Made by a program: the position numbers and the translations under genes
The notes under the pieces: generated by a model
What the model saw: only the letters and a program-made list of their open reading frames with translations
Databases searched by the model: none
What the model was told of the DNA's origin: nothing
NCBI GenBank assembly: GCA_023301565.1
Contig: JALZUO010000074.1
Coordinates: 1 to 57,207 of the forward strand
Direction of reading: 5' to 3'
Length of the DNA: 57,207 nt
From: Oligoflexales bacterium
GTDB lineage: Bacteria > Bdellovibrionota_B > Oligoflexia > Oligoflexales > JALZUQ01
In this document: positions 10,263 through 18,213 of the stretch, piece by piece
Position numbering within the stretch: the first letter of the stretch is position 1
Layout: every line of letters starts with the position of its first letter

Positions 10263-10454
10263 CTATAGGTTCGACGAGCACGTGCCGCCATCTGACTTTT
10301 GAGAGTCGTCACAGTCTACGTCAAAAACGTCGCCTGCAAGAGGCGGAAAAGGGACTTGCCTCAAATCAATCTTGCCCCATGCCGAGTAAAGTGACCAGCT
10401 CGCTAGAACCGTCAATAGAACCAAAATAAAAAACGCTGAGAAAAGACGGCGCAT
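10263..10454 (-). CDS. Small secreted or membrane-anchored protein, unknown function
   Basis: 63 residues. A strong AAGGAG lies 8 nt before the ATG and a TATAAT hexamer lies just upstream, which support a real gene. The N-terminus is a hydrophobic segment (FSAFFILVLLTVLASWSLY) after MRRL, giving a signal peptide or single anchor. The rest is short and polar with two Cys residues (DVDCDD and GGTCSS) that could form a disulfide. I recognise no family. Confidence 0.6.
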   Translation of the reverse strand: MRRLFSAFFILVLLTVLASWSLYSAWGKIDLRQVPFPPLAGDVFDVDCDDSQKSDGGTCSSNL

Positions 10455-10476
10455 CCTGCTACTCCTTTTTTTTCTT

Positions 10477-10482
10477 ATTATA
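10477..10482 (-). promoter_or_regulatory. Putative -10 element of the small secreted protein gene
   Basis: A perfect TATAAT read on the minus strand, about 23 nt ahead of the ATG at 10454, giving a short leader containing AAGGAG. No convincing -35 hexamer is seen at 16-18 nt, so the call rests on the -10 alone. Confidence 0.4.
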
Positions 10483-10496
10483 AACCAAGTTTAGCC

Positions 10497-10522
10497 GCAG
10501 GGCCTACACCATGGTGCCCTGC
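10497..10522 (-). terminator. Hairpin after the desaturase gene, possible terminator
   Basis: GCAGGGC and GCCCTGC form a perfect 7-bp stem around a 12-nt loop that itself contains the palindrome CACCATGGTG. It lies about 22 nt past the desaturase stop, between two genes of the same strand. There is no T-run after it on the minus strand, so if it terminates it does so weakly or with Rho; an RNA-stability role is equally possible. Confidence 0.4.
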
Positions 10523-10543
10523 ATCTTTAAGCGTAAAAAAACT

Positions 10544-11359
10544 TTAGACCCTTAAGCCCCAAGTCAGCCCAAACCAAGAGAGTACCTTGATTACGTAGTA
10601 GCTGACGTCGACCTCCCACCACCGCATGCCAGCTTTGACCCGTGACTCATTGGCATGATGGTTGTTATGCCAGCCTTCACCCCACGTCAGTACGCCTACA
10701 ACCCAGTTGTTTCGAGCAAGCGATTTTGTTTTGTAAGTTGTATAACCCCACATATGGCACAAGCTGTTTACAAACCATGTAAAATGATAAGAAACAATAA
10801 GACGCAAAAAGATGCCGCAGAAGACGCCGCCCCAACCAAAAAGATACAAGAGCCCCGCCCCTAAGATCACCTGCATGCCGATCTGAATGAGCCCCATATC
10901 CAGCATCCGCATGTACCAATCACTACGAATATCACGGCACAACTTGGCGATAGCCCCCCTGTTTTCAGGTCTGTGCTCGAAGAATATCCAGCCTATGTGG
11001 CTGTACCAAAATCCTTTTTTTGCATTGTGTGGGTCTTGCTCTGTGTCCGAAGCTACGTGGTGCATTCTATGGTCCCCAACCCAAGCTGACGGCCCACCTT
11101 GTAGTGCCAGAGAGCCGCAAGTAGCAAAAAAACGGCGCATAAACTTATGGGTTTTAAAACTGCGGTGAGTGAGTAGCCTGTGATATCCGATGCAGATACC
11201 TAGGCAGCACGTGACAAAATAAAGCCCTGCTATTAGACCAAGATTTACAATATTTAAATAAAAAACACCAACAATTGCCAGAGCATGCACTGTAGTCATC
11301 CAAACAATCATAGGCCATTGGATTTTTCGGCGCATCGTGCTTAATTTACTCATTTGCAT
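10544..11359 (-). CDS. Membrane acyl-CoA/fatty-acid desaturase (delta-9 type)
   Basis: 271 residues. The three di-iron histidine boxes of membrane desaturases are all visible: H60-RLLT-H65, H97-RM-HH101 and H231-NN-HH235, with the supporting motif DTEQDPHN. Several hydrophobic membrane spans lie between the boxes. The enzyme introduces a double bond into a saturated acyl chain, probably as acyl-CoA as in OLE1/stearoyl-CoA desaturases. A GGGAG precedes the ATG by 7 nt. It is divergent, by only 60 nt, from a LuxE-LuxC fusion, so both genes may serve one fatty-acid modifying route. Confidence 0.92.
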   Translation of the reverse strand: MQMSKLSTMRRKIQWPMIVWMTTVHALAIVGVFYLNIVNLGLIAGLYFVTCCLGICIGYHRLLTHRSFKTHKFMRRFFATCGSLALQGGPSAWVGDHRMHHVASDTEQDPHNAKKGFWYSHIGWIFFEHRPENRGAIAKLCRDIRSDWYMRMLDMGLIQIGMQVILGAGLLYLFGWGGVFCGIFLRLIVSYHFTWFVNSLCHMWGYTTYKTKSLARNNWVVGVLTWGEGWHNNHHANESRVKAGMRWWEVDVSYYVIKVLSWFGLTWGLRV

Positions 11360-11419
11360 TGATCAACTCCCGTAAACTATAAGGTAGAGGCGAAAGGCTC
11401 TTAAATACAATTTTACACT

Positions 11420-13357
11420 ATGCGACCTATATTCTTACATCAATTCAAAGCAAACCCTAGCGGCCTAGCAAAAGGCCTGCCGGCGGCAGCCACTTTTCTA
11501 AGCTCCGGGACGACAGGAGAGCAAAGATCTACGGTGGTCTTTTCTGCAGAGGGACTTGCGAATTATAAAAAACGCAGCCTAGAAACCATTGAATGGGTAC
11601 TAGCACATCACCTAACAGGCAGCTCTCCTGGCAAACTCTATTCGCTTATTCCAAGTATAGAGGAGTGGAAAACAAGCTCTCTTGCAAGAATGGTTCACTG
11701 GTTTGGTGAAAAATACGGAATTGAATACATAGAAAATAGTGAAGGCATCCCTTCAAACAAACCCGTTTGGGTTTTTGGCACTGCTCTTCATTACGCGCAG
11801 ACGATCGAGCAACATAAACCAAAAAAACTGCACCCAAAAACCTTGCTGTTTGAAACAGGCGGGTTTAAAGGAAAAAGATCTCAAGTGAGCAAGGCCGATC
11901 TTTACCAATCTATTTCTCGTTTTTTTAAATTAGAAGAAAACAACATCATCTCGGAATACGGTAGCTGCGAACTTTCAGCCCAAGCTTATGACAGCCCCTA
12001 CTTGCCCGGCAACCAAACCAGGCGCTTTTGCTTCCACCCCAGTGTCAAGGTGGGAGTACTGGAGGGGGGCAGCCAAATAGCTTGTGAAGGCGTTGGTAGC
12101 CTTAGCGTGGATGACCCTCTGCGGGCTGACATAGGTGCCCCTATCATCACCGAAGATCTAGTAGAGCTCAACTCTGCAGGTCAGTTTAATCTGCTGGGTA
12201 GAGTGAACCCAAAAAAACTTCGGGGCTGCTCTCTTTTTGCCGAAGCTGATCATGAGCAGCGCAGTTTAAAAAACAAAACCTCAAAAAATAGCGAACTAGA
12301 AGTAAGCAATAACGTTGATTCTCGTATTAAACCTAGCTTTGTGCCCCACAATGTTGATTTTTTAAAAGCACAGCAAAGAGCCAAAAAGCTCGACAAAATT
12401 CTAAGCAACAAAGACCTGCAAAAAAAATTCGAACAAACACTCACCGAGGAAATCACCTCAGCGCCTGCTGCTAGAAAAGCCTTAGACTGTTTTCTTATCC
12501 GGCCGCTAGCGGAAATTTCTGACTCGCTTGAACAGGTTTATCTTAATGCATTTGGAAGCTGTTCGCCCCGAAAATGGGATGTTATTTTGCCAGGAAACCA
12601 TAGTATTGCAGGGTGGGAGCCGCTACTACTAGCAGCTATTTTTGATAAAGAAGTTAACGTTTACCTCCCCCCTGTAGAGCAAGTAAGGAAATCGTGTAAG
12701 TTCTTTATAGAAGAGGTCTTAAGCCTCTGCGGCGCAAGAGTTTTGGCCCACAACCGTGACTGGACCCCTTCGGCTGCTAAGGAAGCATGCGAGCAAGAAA
12801 GCTGCGGGGTTTTGGTTTTTGGCCGTGATGCAACCATTGACTGGTTTAGCCGCCATACAAGCCGCCTTGCCGGCCACGGAACTAAGGTCATGGGCGTACA
12901 AGCTGAGCTGCTAGATACGTTTAAAATAAAAGAACTCATCTCCGCAAACTTTTCTTTAGGGCAAACCGGGTGCCTCGAAGCTAGGTTTCTAGTGGTTCAA
13001 GAGCCTCCAACGGCAGATTTTATACAATCACTGCATCGCGAGTTTTTAGGTTTTTGGGGTCAACCGCTAACCATGCAGCAGCAGCAAGCATTACTGCATG
13101 AAAAAAATGCCTTTGAAACGATGCACCCTGAAGCAGTTTTTTACCCACACCAAGGCTCTGTTTTACCGATTTTTTTAAGCTCTGCAAATACGCTGGATGA
13201 GGTTCTTTCCTCGGCCCAGTTTTGCCTGCCCATAATCACGCAAAAAACTTTCTCAAAAATAAAAAACAAGCAAAGTGTACTTGTTACAACTGTGACTGAG
13301 CAAACCAAAAGCATCGTCTTTAATGGCGTGCATCAAGGAAACGGATTTTTTATTTGA
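11420..13357 (+). CDS. Fused acyl-protein synthetase (LuxE-like) and acyl-CoA reductase (LuxC-like)
   Basis: 645 residues in one frame. The N-terminal part (about 1-285) resembles LuxE/adenylate-forming acyl-protein synthetases: SSGTTG at residues 28-33 is the nucleotide-binding loop, with NIISEYGSCELSAQAYDSP and later LLGRVNPKKLRG. After a Lys/Ser-rich linker, the C-terminal part (about 360-640) resembles LuxC acyl-CoA/acyl-enzyme reductases: the nucleotide-binding segment PGNHSIAGWEPLLLAAIF (from residue 391) and a cysteine motif QTGCLEARFLVV with Cys518 as the likely acyl-carrying residue. Together these would activate a fatty acid and reduce it to an aldehyde. No luciferase genes are nearby. 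The second half is diverged from LuxC, so its activity is uncertain. A start without an obvious Shine-Dalgarno. Confidence 0.7.
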   Translation: MRPIFLHQFKANPSGLAKGLPAAATFLSSGTTGEQRSTVVFSAEGLANYKKRSLETIEWVLAHHLTGSSPGKLYSLIPSIEEWKTSSLARMVHWFGEKYGIEYIENSEGIPSNKPVWVFGTALHYAQTIEQHKPKKLHPKTLLFETGGFKGKRSQVSKADLYQSISRFFKLEENNIISEYGSCELSAQAYDSPYLPGNQTRRFCFHPSVKVGVLEGGSQIACEGVGSLSVDDPLRADIGAPIITEDLVELNSAGQFNLLGRVNPKKLRGCSLFAEADHEQRSLKNKTSKNSELEVSNNVDSRIKPSFVPHNVDFLKAQQRAKKLDKILSNKDLQKKFEQTLTEEITSAPAARKALDCFLIRPLAEISDSLEQVYLNAFGSCSPRKWDVILPGNHSIAGWEPLLLAAIFDKEVNVYLPPVEQVRKSCKFFIEEVLSLCGARVLAHNRDWTPSAAKEACEQESCGVLVFGRDATIDWFSRHTSRLAGHGTKVMGVQAELLDTFKIKELISANFSLGQTGCLEARFLVVQEPPTADFIQSLHREFLGFWGQPLTMQQQQALLHEKNAFETMHPEAVFYPHQGSVLPIFLSSANTLDEVLSSAQFCLPIITQKTFSKIKNKQSVLVTTVTEQTKSIVFNGVHQGNGFFI

Positions 13358-14184
13358 ATTTTTTAAAACAAATTTACCTTTTATTGGCTTTAACAGCGGC
13401 TTCTAGCATCCTTCCAACTATAAGCTTGCATGCCACCGTCTGTTCCAAGCTAGAAAAGGCTCTGATTGCTTTGTGGAAAGACGGGGCAAAGATACCTGAG
13501 CCTTATTTGCCATTGATTGAAAATAGCCTAAACGATAGCGGCTATACTTTAGAGTGGATCTCAGCCTTTATAAAAAAGTTAAAACATAAAAATGTAAAGA
13601 TGATGATGATCACCGATCCAGACTTGCCTGCATTATTAAAAAAGGTAGGCCTAAATGATAAAGAGATAGATTGTTATGCTTACAAGGCCCGAAAAAAATT
13701 AGGAGGGTTTTCCATTCTAGCTGACTATGGAGAGTCCTTGCAACCTGTCATCGTCGTCAATGCACTCCACCCCAAGAAGTGGGAAGTCATCGATACAATC
13801 GTGCATGAGGGCAACCATGCAAAAATGAACCCTATACACATTAAACTTCAAAACAAAAAGAGCTCTGTATTTTATAAAAATAAAAACGACTTAGCGTTTG
13901 AACTGCTTGAGGAATATATAGTTTACCGGTTTGCCCGCGCTGATTTCAAAAGCAGGCCCGGAGGACTTCTAAAATTCCTTAAAAAAAACTACTCCGAGCC
14001 TTGGGACGGTGGAAAAAAAATACTTCGCGCAGTTTTGTTTGATGCGACGAAAAGCTCGGGTCAGCCCCTTGCGAGTGTTAGCGACTTCAGGATTTTGCGA
14101 AGCGCAGGGGCTATGACGAAAAAAAAGCTGAAAAAAATAAAGTCTGATCCGGAGTATAGGGAATTCTTAGATTCCATTGATTGA
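13354..14184 (+). CDS. Secreted zincin-like protein (HExxH), unknown family
   Basis: 276 residues from a TTG that overlaps the previous stop as TTGA, so it is translationally coupled to the LuxE-LuxC fusion. A signal peptide (MNFLKQIYLLLALTAASSI, cleavage near residue 27) sends it out of the cytoplasm. H151-E-G-N-H155 in DTIVHEGNHAKM is the HExxH zinc motif and a Glu-rich helix about 35 residues later (FELLEEYIVYRF) could supply the third ligand, as in gluzincin metallopeptidases. I do not recognise a named family. The peptidase call is an inference from the motif. Confidence 0.6.
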   Translation: MNFLKQIYLLLALTAASSILPTISLHATVCSKLEKALIALWKDGAKIPEPYLPLIENSLNDSGYTLEWISAFIKKLKHKNVKMMMITDPDLPALLKKVGLNDKEIDCYAYKARKKLGGFSILADYGESLQPVIVVNALHPKKWEVIDTIVHEGNHAKMNPIHIKLQNKKSSVFYKNKNDLAFELLEEYIVYRFARADFKSRPGGLLKFLKKNYSEPWDGGKKILRAVLFDATKSSGQPLASVSDFRILRSAGAMTKKKLKKIKSDPEYREFLDSID

Positions 14185-14241
14185 ATAGTAGTCATGAAGG
14201 TTTGTAGTCAATATAAAGGGTGTATTGGATAGGAATAGATG

Positions 14242-14287
14242 GGCTCACGTGGAAACAACTCTTTGTGTTCACGAGCCAGACAAAGAG
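14242..14287. other. Two mutually exclusive hairpins ahead of the GlcG-like gene
   Basis: GGCTC (14242-14246) pairs with GAGCC (14273-14277), while CTCTTTGT (14259-14266) pairs perfectly with ACAAAGAG (14280-14287). The two stems overlap in space and could be alternative folds of a leader for the gene at 14434. The 249-nt gap between 14184 and 14434 holds no convincing gene. Confidence 0.3.
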
Positions 14288-14433
14288 CATGGGGCTCATG
14301 CACTTGAAACCTATGAACCAAACATATCATCAGCCAAAGCAATCACAGCGCCATTGACCAATCTACGCGCGTTTTCTAGGGTAGCCATAAGAATCAACCA
14401 CAAGAGTAACCCACGGAAAAAAAGGCGGTGAAT

Positions 14434-14829
14434 ATGAACCTCGAACTTGCAAAACAGATGATTACTTTGTGTAAAGAAAAAGCTCTGGAAATAGAAACAA
14501 AGATGAATATTGCGGTTGTAGACGCAGGCTGCAATTTAGTTGTGTTTGAACGGATGGACGATGCATGGCTTGGAAGCATTGATATCGCGATGAAAAAAGC
14601 ACGCACGGCACGCTACTTTGACATGGACACGGGCGAGATAGGAAAGTTATCACAGCCAGGGGGCCCGCTATACAATATTGAGCACAGCAACGGTGGTTTG
14701 ATCAGCTTTCCAGGTGGTGTTGTGGTTCGCAAAGGTGGCAGGGTCATTGGAGCCGTAGGCGTGTCTGGCAGTTCAGTTGAAAACGATCACACAGTTGCTT
14801 CTGCTGCGCACGGTTCGATACAAAGCTAA
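14434..14829 (+). CDS. GlcG/HbpS family protein (DUF336)
   Basis: 131 residues, typical for the family. Recognised by MNIAVVDAGCNLVVFERMDDAW, LGSIDIAMKKARTA and the C-terminal GRVIGAVGVSGS. Members include GlcG of the glycolate locus and the haem-binding HbpS; many have no assigned activity. An AAGGCGGTGA stretch is close to a perfect anti-Shine-Dalgarno match and places the start at ATG 14434 rather than the in-frame GTG at 14428. No glycolate-oxidase or sensor-kinase partner is adjacent, so the role cannot be inferred from context. Confidence 0.85.
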   Translation: MNLELAKQMITLCKEKALEIETKMNIAVVDAGCNLVVFERMDDAWLGSIDIAMKKARTARYFDMDTGEIGKLSQPGGPLYNIEHSNGGLISFPGGVVVRKGGRVIGAVGVSGSSVENDHTVASAAHGSIQS

Positions 14830-14855
14830 GAGCTTTTTTGTGATAAAATTTTTGT

Positions 14856-15485
14856 ATGGATCAAGGAAGACCCGTACAAGACGTTTTGCGCCGAATGCCC
14901 GACTCACTACAAATGGGTCTGGGCGCGTTTGCTGGACCGACAAAAGAGGCCATGCGTAAGTGTGCGTTTCATTACTTTTTGTGGTTTTTGCCACTGTTTA
15001 GAAACCAGCCTGAAGGTTCAATGAGGTTTGGGGTGGATATCCAGCTTTCTTCTCGTATGAAGTCCAGGCTTGGTGATGCGGACCTTTTCCATGGACGCAT
15101 CCGCTTGAACGAGAAATATTTTTTACGCAACCCCGAGATGCTTCCGTACACACTTTTTCATGAAATGATTCACCTATGGCTCTATGACTGTGGCCGAGAC
15201 CCCGCACATACCCGGAAATTCTACGAAAAAATGGATTCCTTCAGACTTTTAGGCCTACCAATTGATCACAAAGTTCACATCCACAAAAGACAAGTAAATG
15301 AAGGCAAGTTCGTTTATAAATGTAGTGAATGTGAATTTAAGTGGTTTCACCGGTCGAAGGCGAAGTATGCGGCAATTTGTGGATATTGTGAAAAACACCA
15401 AGGCAAAAAAATTTGGGTCAAGCTTGTTTCCTCTCCTGGACGCCCTAACTCTTCTTTTAATCGCACTCCTGTTGTTTCAAAGTAG
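14856..15485 (+). CDS. SprT-like zinc protein
   Basis: 209 residues. H102-E-M-I-H106 in LFHEMIHLWLYD is the SprT/SprT-like metalloprotease motif, with a distal His in PAHTRKFYEKM. A zinc ribbon follows, with CSEC and CGYC pairs about 30 residues apart. The family relates to eukaryotic Spartan, which digests DNA-protein crosslinks; bacterial members are mostly uncharacterised. The last roughly 30 residues after the ribbon look unconserved, and that DNA overlaps the start of the next gene in another frame. Confidence 0.8.
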   Translation: MDQGRPVQDVLRRMPDSLQMGLGAFAGPTKEAMRKCAFHYFLWFLPLFRNQPEGSMRFGVDIQLSSRMKSRLGDADLFHGRIRLNEKYFLRNPEMLPYTLFHEMIHLWLYDCGRDPAHTRKFYEKMDSFRLLGLPIDHKVHIHKRQVNEGKFVYKCSECEFKWFHRSKAKYAAICGYCEKHQGKKIWVKLVSSPGRPNSSFNRTPVVSK

Positions 15486-16419
15486 TCTTTTTACTCCTTT
15501 TAAAAGCTTGGGTGGTCAGCTTGAAAAGGTTGAAGGTGCCATGAAAAGAGCTGTCGCATCTTCTATGGAAAAAAGTGAGCTGAGCCAAGAAAAAACGAAC
15601 TTAAGAAATTTTTGCCAAAGATTAGCCCAAGAATTTAGACGTTATGGCTGGGAGCAGACCCCTTGCGGATCAGCACCTTGGCTTATCTATGGAAACAGCC
15701 CAAAAGGCCACCCCTTGGCGTTTTTGGAAATTGGTGCAGATGGCCCTGTAACCCTTATCCTTTCAGGAGTACACCCGGACGAAATCAACCCGGTACCGAT
15801 TGCATATGCGCTTGCAGATCACCTCAAAGGTGACGGGGACCCCCTGCTTCACGACCGCAGGGTTGTCATCGCCCCTCTTGTAAACCCAGATGGCTTTTTG
15901 AAAGAGTACCCAACCAGAACAAACGGAATAGGGGTCGATCTCAACAGGAACTTCCCTACTAAAGACTGGGCTTCAAAAGCCACCCGCCGCTGGAAGCAAA
16001 AAGGGAAAGACCCGAGACGCTTCCCTGGAGAATCAGCCGCTAGTGAGATTGAAACTAAGTTTATGATGCACCTTATTGATACCTATAAACCAGATAAGAT
16101 CGTTTCGATCCATGCTCCCTTGGGGTTTCTTGATTATGATGGACCTGGCGACCGTAAACCAAGCGGGCTTTCTGAAAAAGAAAAAAAAGCAAAAGACTTA
16201 GCAAAAGTTATCTCTCTTGAGGTTGGCGACTACAAAGTGGTCGACTATGCTTTTTTTGCTGGGAGCCTCGGCAACTATGCCGGCAACGAACGGGGCATTC
16301 CTACAGTTACGGTCGAACTGAAGTCTTCTGACCCAAAAAAGTTTAGCTCATACTGGAAGAAATTTAGGCCTGGGCTTATTGCTAGCATCAAGCACAATGC
16401 AAGAAGGCTGAGCCACTAA
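15388..16419 (+). CDS. M14 zinc carboxypeptidase, MpaA-like murein peptide amidase
   Basis: 343 residues from the GTG chosen here. Zinc ligands H129-P-D-E132 and H242, the substrate-binding motif VDLNRNFP and catalytic Glu310 in TVTVELKSS define a complete M14 carboxypeptidase. E. coli MpaA removes diaminopimelate from murein tripeptide, which fits the ldcA and mpl genes in this window. The start is uncertain. GTG 15388 gives a basic n-region and a hydrophobic segment (LLDALTLLLIALLLF) typical of a membrane anchor or signal, but overlaps the SprT gene by 98 nt. ATG 15541, with AAGGTG before it, would give a 292-residue cytoplasmic enzyme like MpaA. The next gene starts directly at its stop. 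Confidence 0.8.
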   Translation: MKNTKAKKFGSSLFPLLDALTLLLIALLLFQSSLFTPFKSLGGQLEKVEGAMKRAVASSMEKSELSQEKTNLRNFCQRLAQEFRRYGWEQTPCGSAPWLIYGNSPKGHPLAFLEIGADGPVTLILSGVHPDEINPVPIAYALADHLKGDGDPLLHDRRVVIAPLVNPDGFLKEYPTRTNGIGVDLNRNFPTKDWASKATRRWKQKGKDPRRFPGESAASEIETKFMMHLIDTYKPDKIVSIHAPLGFLDYDGPGDRKPSGLSEKEKKAKDLAKVISLEVGDYKVVDYAFFAGSLGNYAGNERGIPTVTVELKSSDPKKFSSYWKKFRPGLIASIKHNARRLSH

Positions 16420-17487
16420 GTGAATACAAGCCTATCGTCCAAAGATTTTTTATTCGATTTACCTCAAGACAGAATCGCGCAAAGCCCGACAGACAGGCGT
16501 GGTGGCAGTAAACTTCTAGTTTATAAAAACGGCAGCCCTTTAAAAAAGAGCAAATTTGAAAACTTGCATACACACTTGCCAAAAAACGCCCTGATTGTCC
16601 GCAACAACTCCAAAGTTTTTCAGGCCAGGCTTATATTTGAAAGTCCGCATGGAGGCAAAAGAGAGCTGTTTTTTATTCGAAACCTCGCCACATTTGCAGC
16701 TTCGAGTACTTGGCAAACCCTTGCTAGGCCACTTAAAAAAATCAAAGCAAACAAAACAATCGAGCTTCCTGGAAAGCTCGAAGCTAAAATAATTGAGTCC
16801 GACGAAAGCGGCCTTCAAGTGGAGCTCCCCCTCGATATCAAGCAGGTTTACAAATACCTAGAAGAGTATGGCTCTACGCCGCTACCCCCATATATTAAGC
16901 GAGAAATTGCTGCCAAAACTGATAAGAACCGCTACCAAAACACCTACTCAAAATCGTTTGGCAGCGCCGCAGCGCCTACCGCCGGCCTTCACCTAACGAG
17001 TAGCTACGAGCAGAAACTAGCTGAAACAGGCGTTGAGTTTGTCGATGTTGAGCTGTGTGTTGGTGGCGGGACGTTCCTGCCAGTGACAAGCAAAACCCCT
17101 GAAGATCACGCGATGCACTCAGAAAGTTACTTTGTCTCAAAAGCAGCTGCGACTAAAATCAAAGAGGCAAAAGATAGCTCCAGACCTGTTTTTGCTATGG
17201 GAACGACAAGCTTTCGCGCTATCGAAGACTTTGCTTTAAATGAAAAAGACTCTGACGAATGGCACTCAACAAACCTATTCATCTACCCCAAAACCAGGGA
17301 CGATAGACACCGTTCGGCTATCTTCGACGGCATCATAACAAACTTCCACCAGCCCGACTCTACCTTGATCATGCTTATGGCAGGTCTAGTGGGTTTTGAT
17401 GCTATCAAAAACTGCTATGAGTTTGCCCTAAACGAGGGTTTTCAGTTTTTAAGCTACGGTGATTCTGGCTTGTACTTCTTTGACTAA
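16420..17487 (+). CDS. queA: tRNA preQ1(34) S-adenosylmethionine ribosyltransferase-isomerase
   Basis: 355 residues, normal for QueA. Clear family segments are LPQDRIAQSPTDRRGGSKLL, YGSTPLPPYIKR, QNTYSKSFGSAAAPTAGLH and HEPDSTLIMLMAG-like NFHQPDSTLIMLMAG. QueA transfers and isomerises the ribosyl part of SAM onto preQ1 in tRNA, making epoxyqueuosine. It starts with GTG immediately after the previous stop codon. A likely queuosine-precursor transporter (yhhQ) lies elsewhere in the window. Confidence 0.96.
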   Translation: MNTSLSSKDFLFDLPQDRIAQSPTDRRGGSKLLVYKNGSPLKKSKFENLHTHLPKNALIVRNNSKVFQARLIFESPHGGKRELFFIRNLATFAASSTWQTLARPLKKIKANKTIELPGKLEAKIIESDESGLQVELPLDIKQVYKYLEEYGSTPLPPYIKREIAAKTDKNRYQNTYSKSFGSAAAPTAGLHLTSSYEQKLAETGVEFVDVELCVGGGTFLPVTSKTPEDHAMHSESYFVSKAAATKIKEAKDSSRPVFAMGTTSFRAIEDFALNEKDSDEWHSTNLFIYPKTRDDRHRSAIFDGIITNFHQPDSTLIMLMAGLVGFDAIKNCYEFALNEGFQFLSYGDSGLYFFD

Positions 17488-17508
17488 AAAAACAGGCTAA
17501 ACTTTTGC

Positions 17509-18150
17509 CTATTTTGACTCGAGCATTTTAATCAAAAGCTGCATGTCTTCTAGCTGACGCTTTAGTGCTGCAATTTCAATGTCTCTGTTTCGAATTTTTG
17601 TTACTAAAGCTCGGTTTTCAGCAGCAAACTTAGACTGCATGAGCGTTTCTTTCTTTTTACCGTCTGCAATAATGGTGTTGCATAGCTTGAGCAGATTCTC
17701 TGCCTCGACGCTTACCTCAGATGACTGATGCACTGCATGGGCAGAGACGGGGACTGCTAAATGCGCCGCTACCGGAGTCTGTGTGAGAGCAGCTGTCGGG
17801 CTAGCAATGTTTCTCGCGATAAATCCTGCTTCACTAAAACGAGATTCTTTAGAAGCAACTACTTTTTGCTGTAGGTGGCTTCCAGGTATTTCATTTTGCT
17901 CATTTGAAATGGGCGATTGAATCGTTTCTACATCCGTTGAGACAGGTTTCTTTTGTGTCGTTGTGTTTTCAGAACTTGCAAATGCGAATGCATCTGTGAC
18001 ACGTATAAAATACTTGTTTCCACGCATTTCATGTTGAAGTTTGCCTGTTTTGATTTTCCGTCGGACAGTCATATCCGATACACCGAATGCTCTTGCGTAT
18101 TCGACAATAGAAAGCCATTGAGGGCTATGGTCTTTTAGTTTTTGTTCCAT
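17509..18150 (-). CDS. Helix-turn-helix DNA-binding protein with C-terminal coiled coil
   Basis: 213 residues. The first about 55 residues form an excisionase/MerR-like HTH (SIVEYARAFGVSDMTVRRKIKTG, shown here by its core GVSDMTVRRKI). A long low-complexity middle (about 60-140, rich in Ser, Thr, Ala, Val) leads to a heptad-rich coiled coil at the end (about 160-213, ALKRQLEDMQLLIKMLE), probably for oligomerisation. A single-copy DNA-binding regulator or nucleoid-type protein is a fair guess; no target is visible. It is convergent with queA. Confidence 0.75.
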   Translation of the reverse strand: MEQKLKDHSPQWLSIVEYARAFGVSDMTVRRKIKTGKLQHEMRGNKYFIRVTDAFAFASSENTTTQKKPVSTDVETIQSPISNEQNEIPGSHLQQKVVASKESRFSEAGFIARNIASPTAALTQTPVAAHLAVPVSAHAVHQSSEVSVEAENLLKLCNTIIADGKKKETLMQSKFAAENRALVTKIRNRDIEIAALKRQLEDMQLLIKMLESK

Positions 18151-18213
18151 AACTACTTTTCTTTATATTGGTTGTGAGCGGCTTTAATTATTATAGCAAA
18201 AAAAACGAGTTCA

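Noticed and set aside
14225-14431. 68-residue + strand open frame
   Set aside because: No RBS, no recognisable family, and it lies over the hairpins; the coding look is poor.
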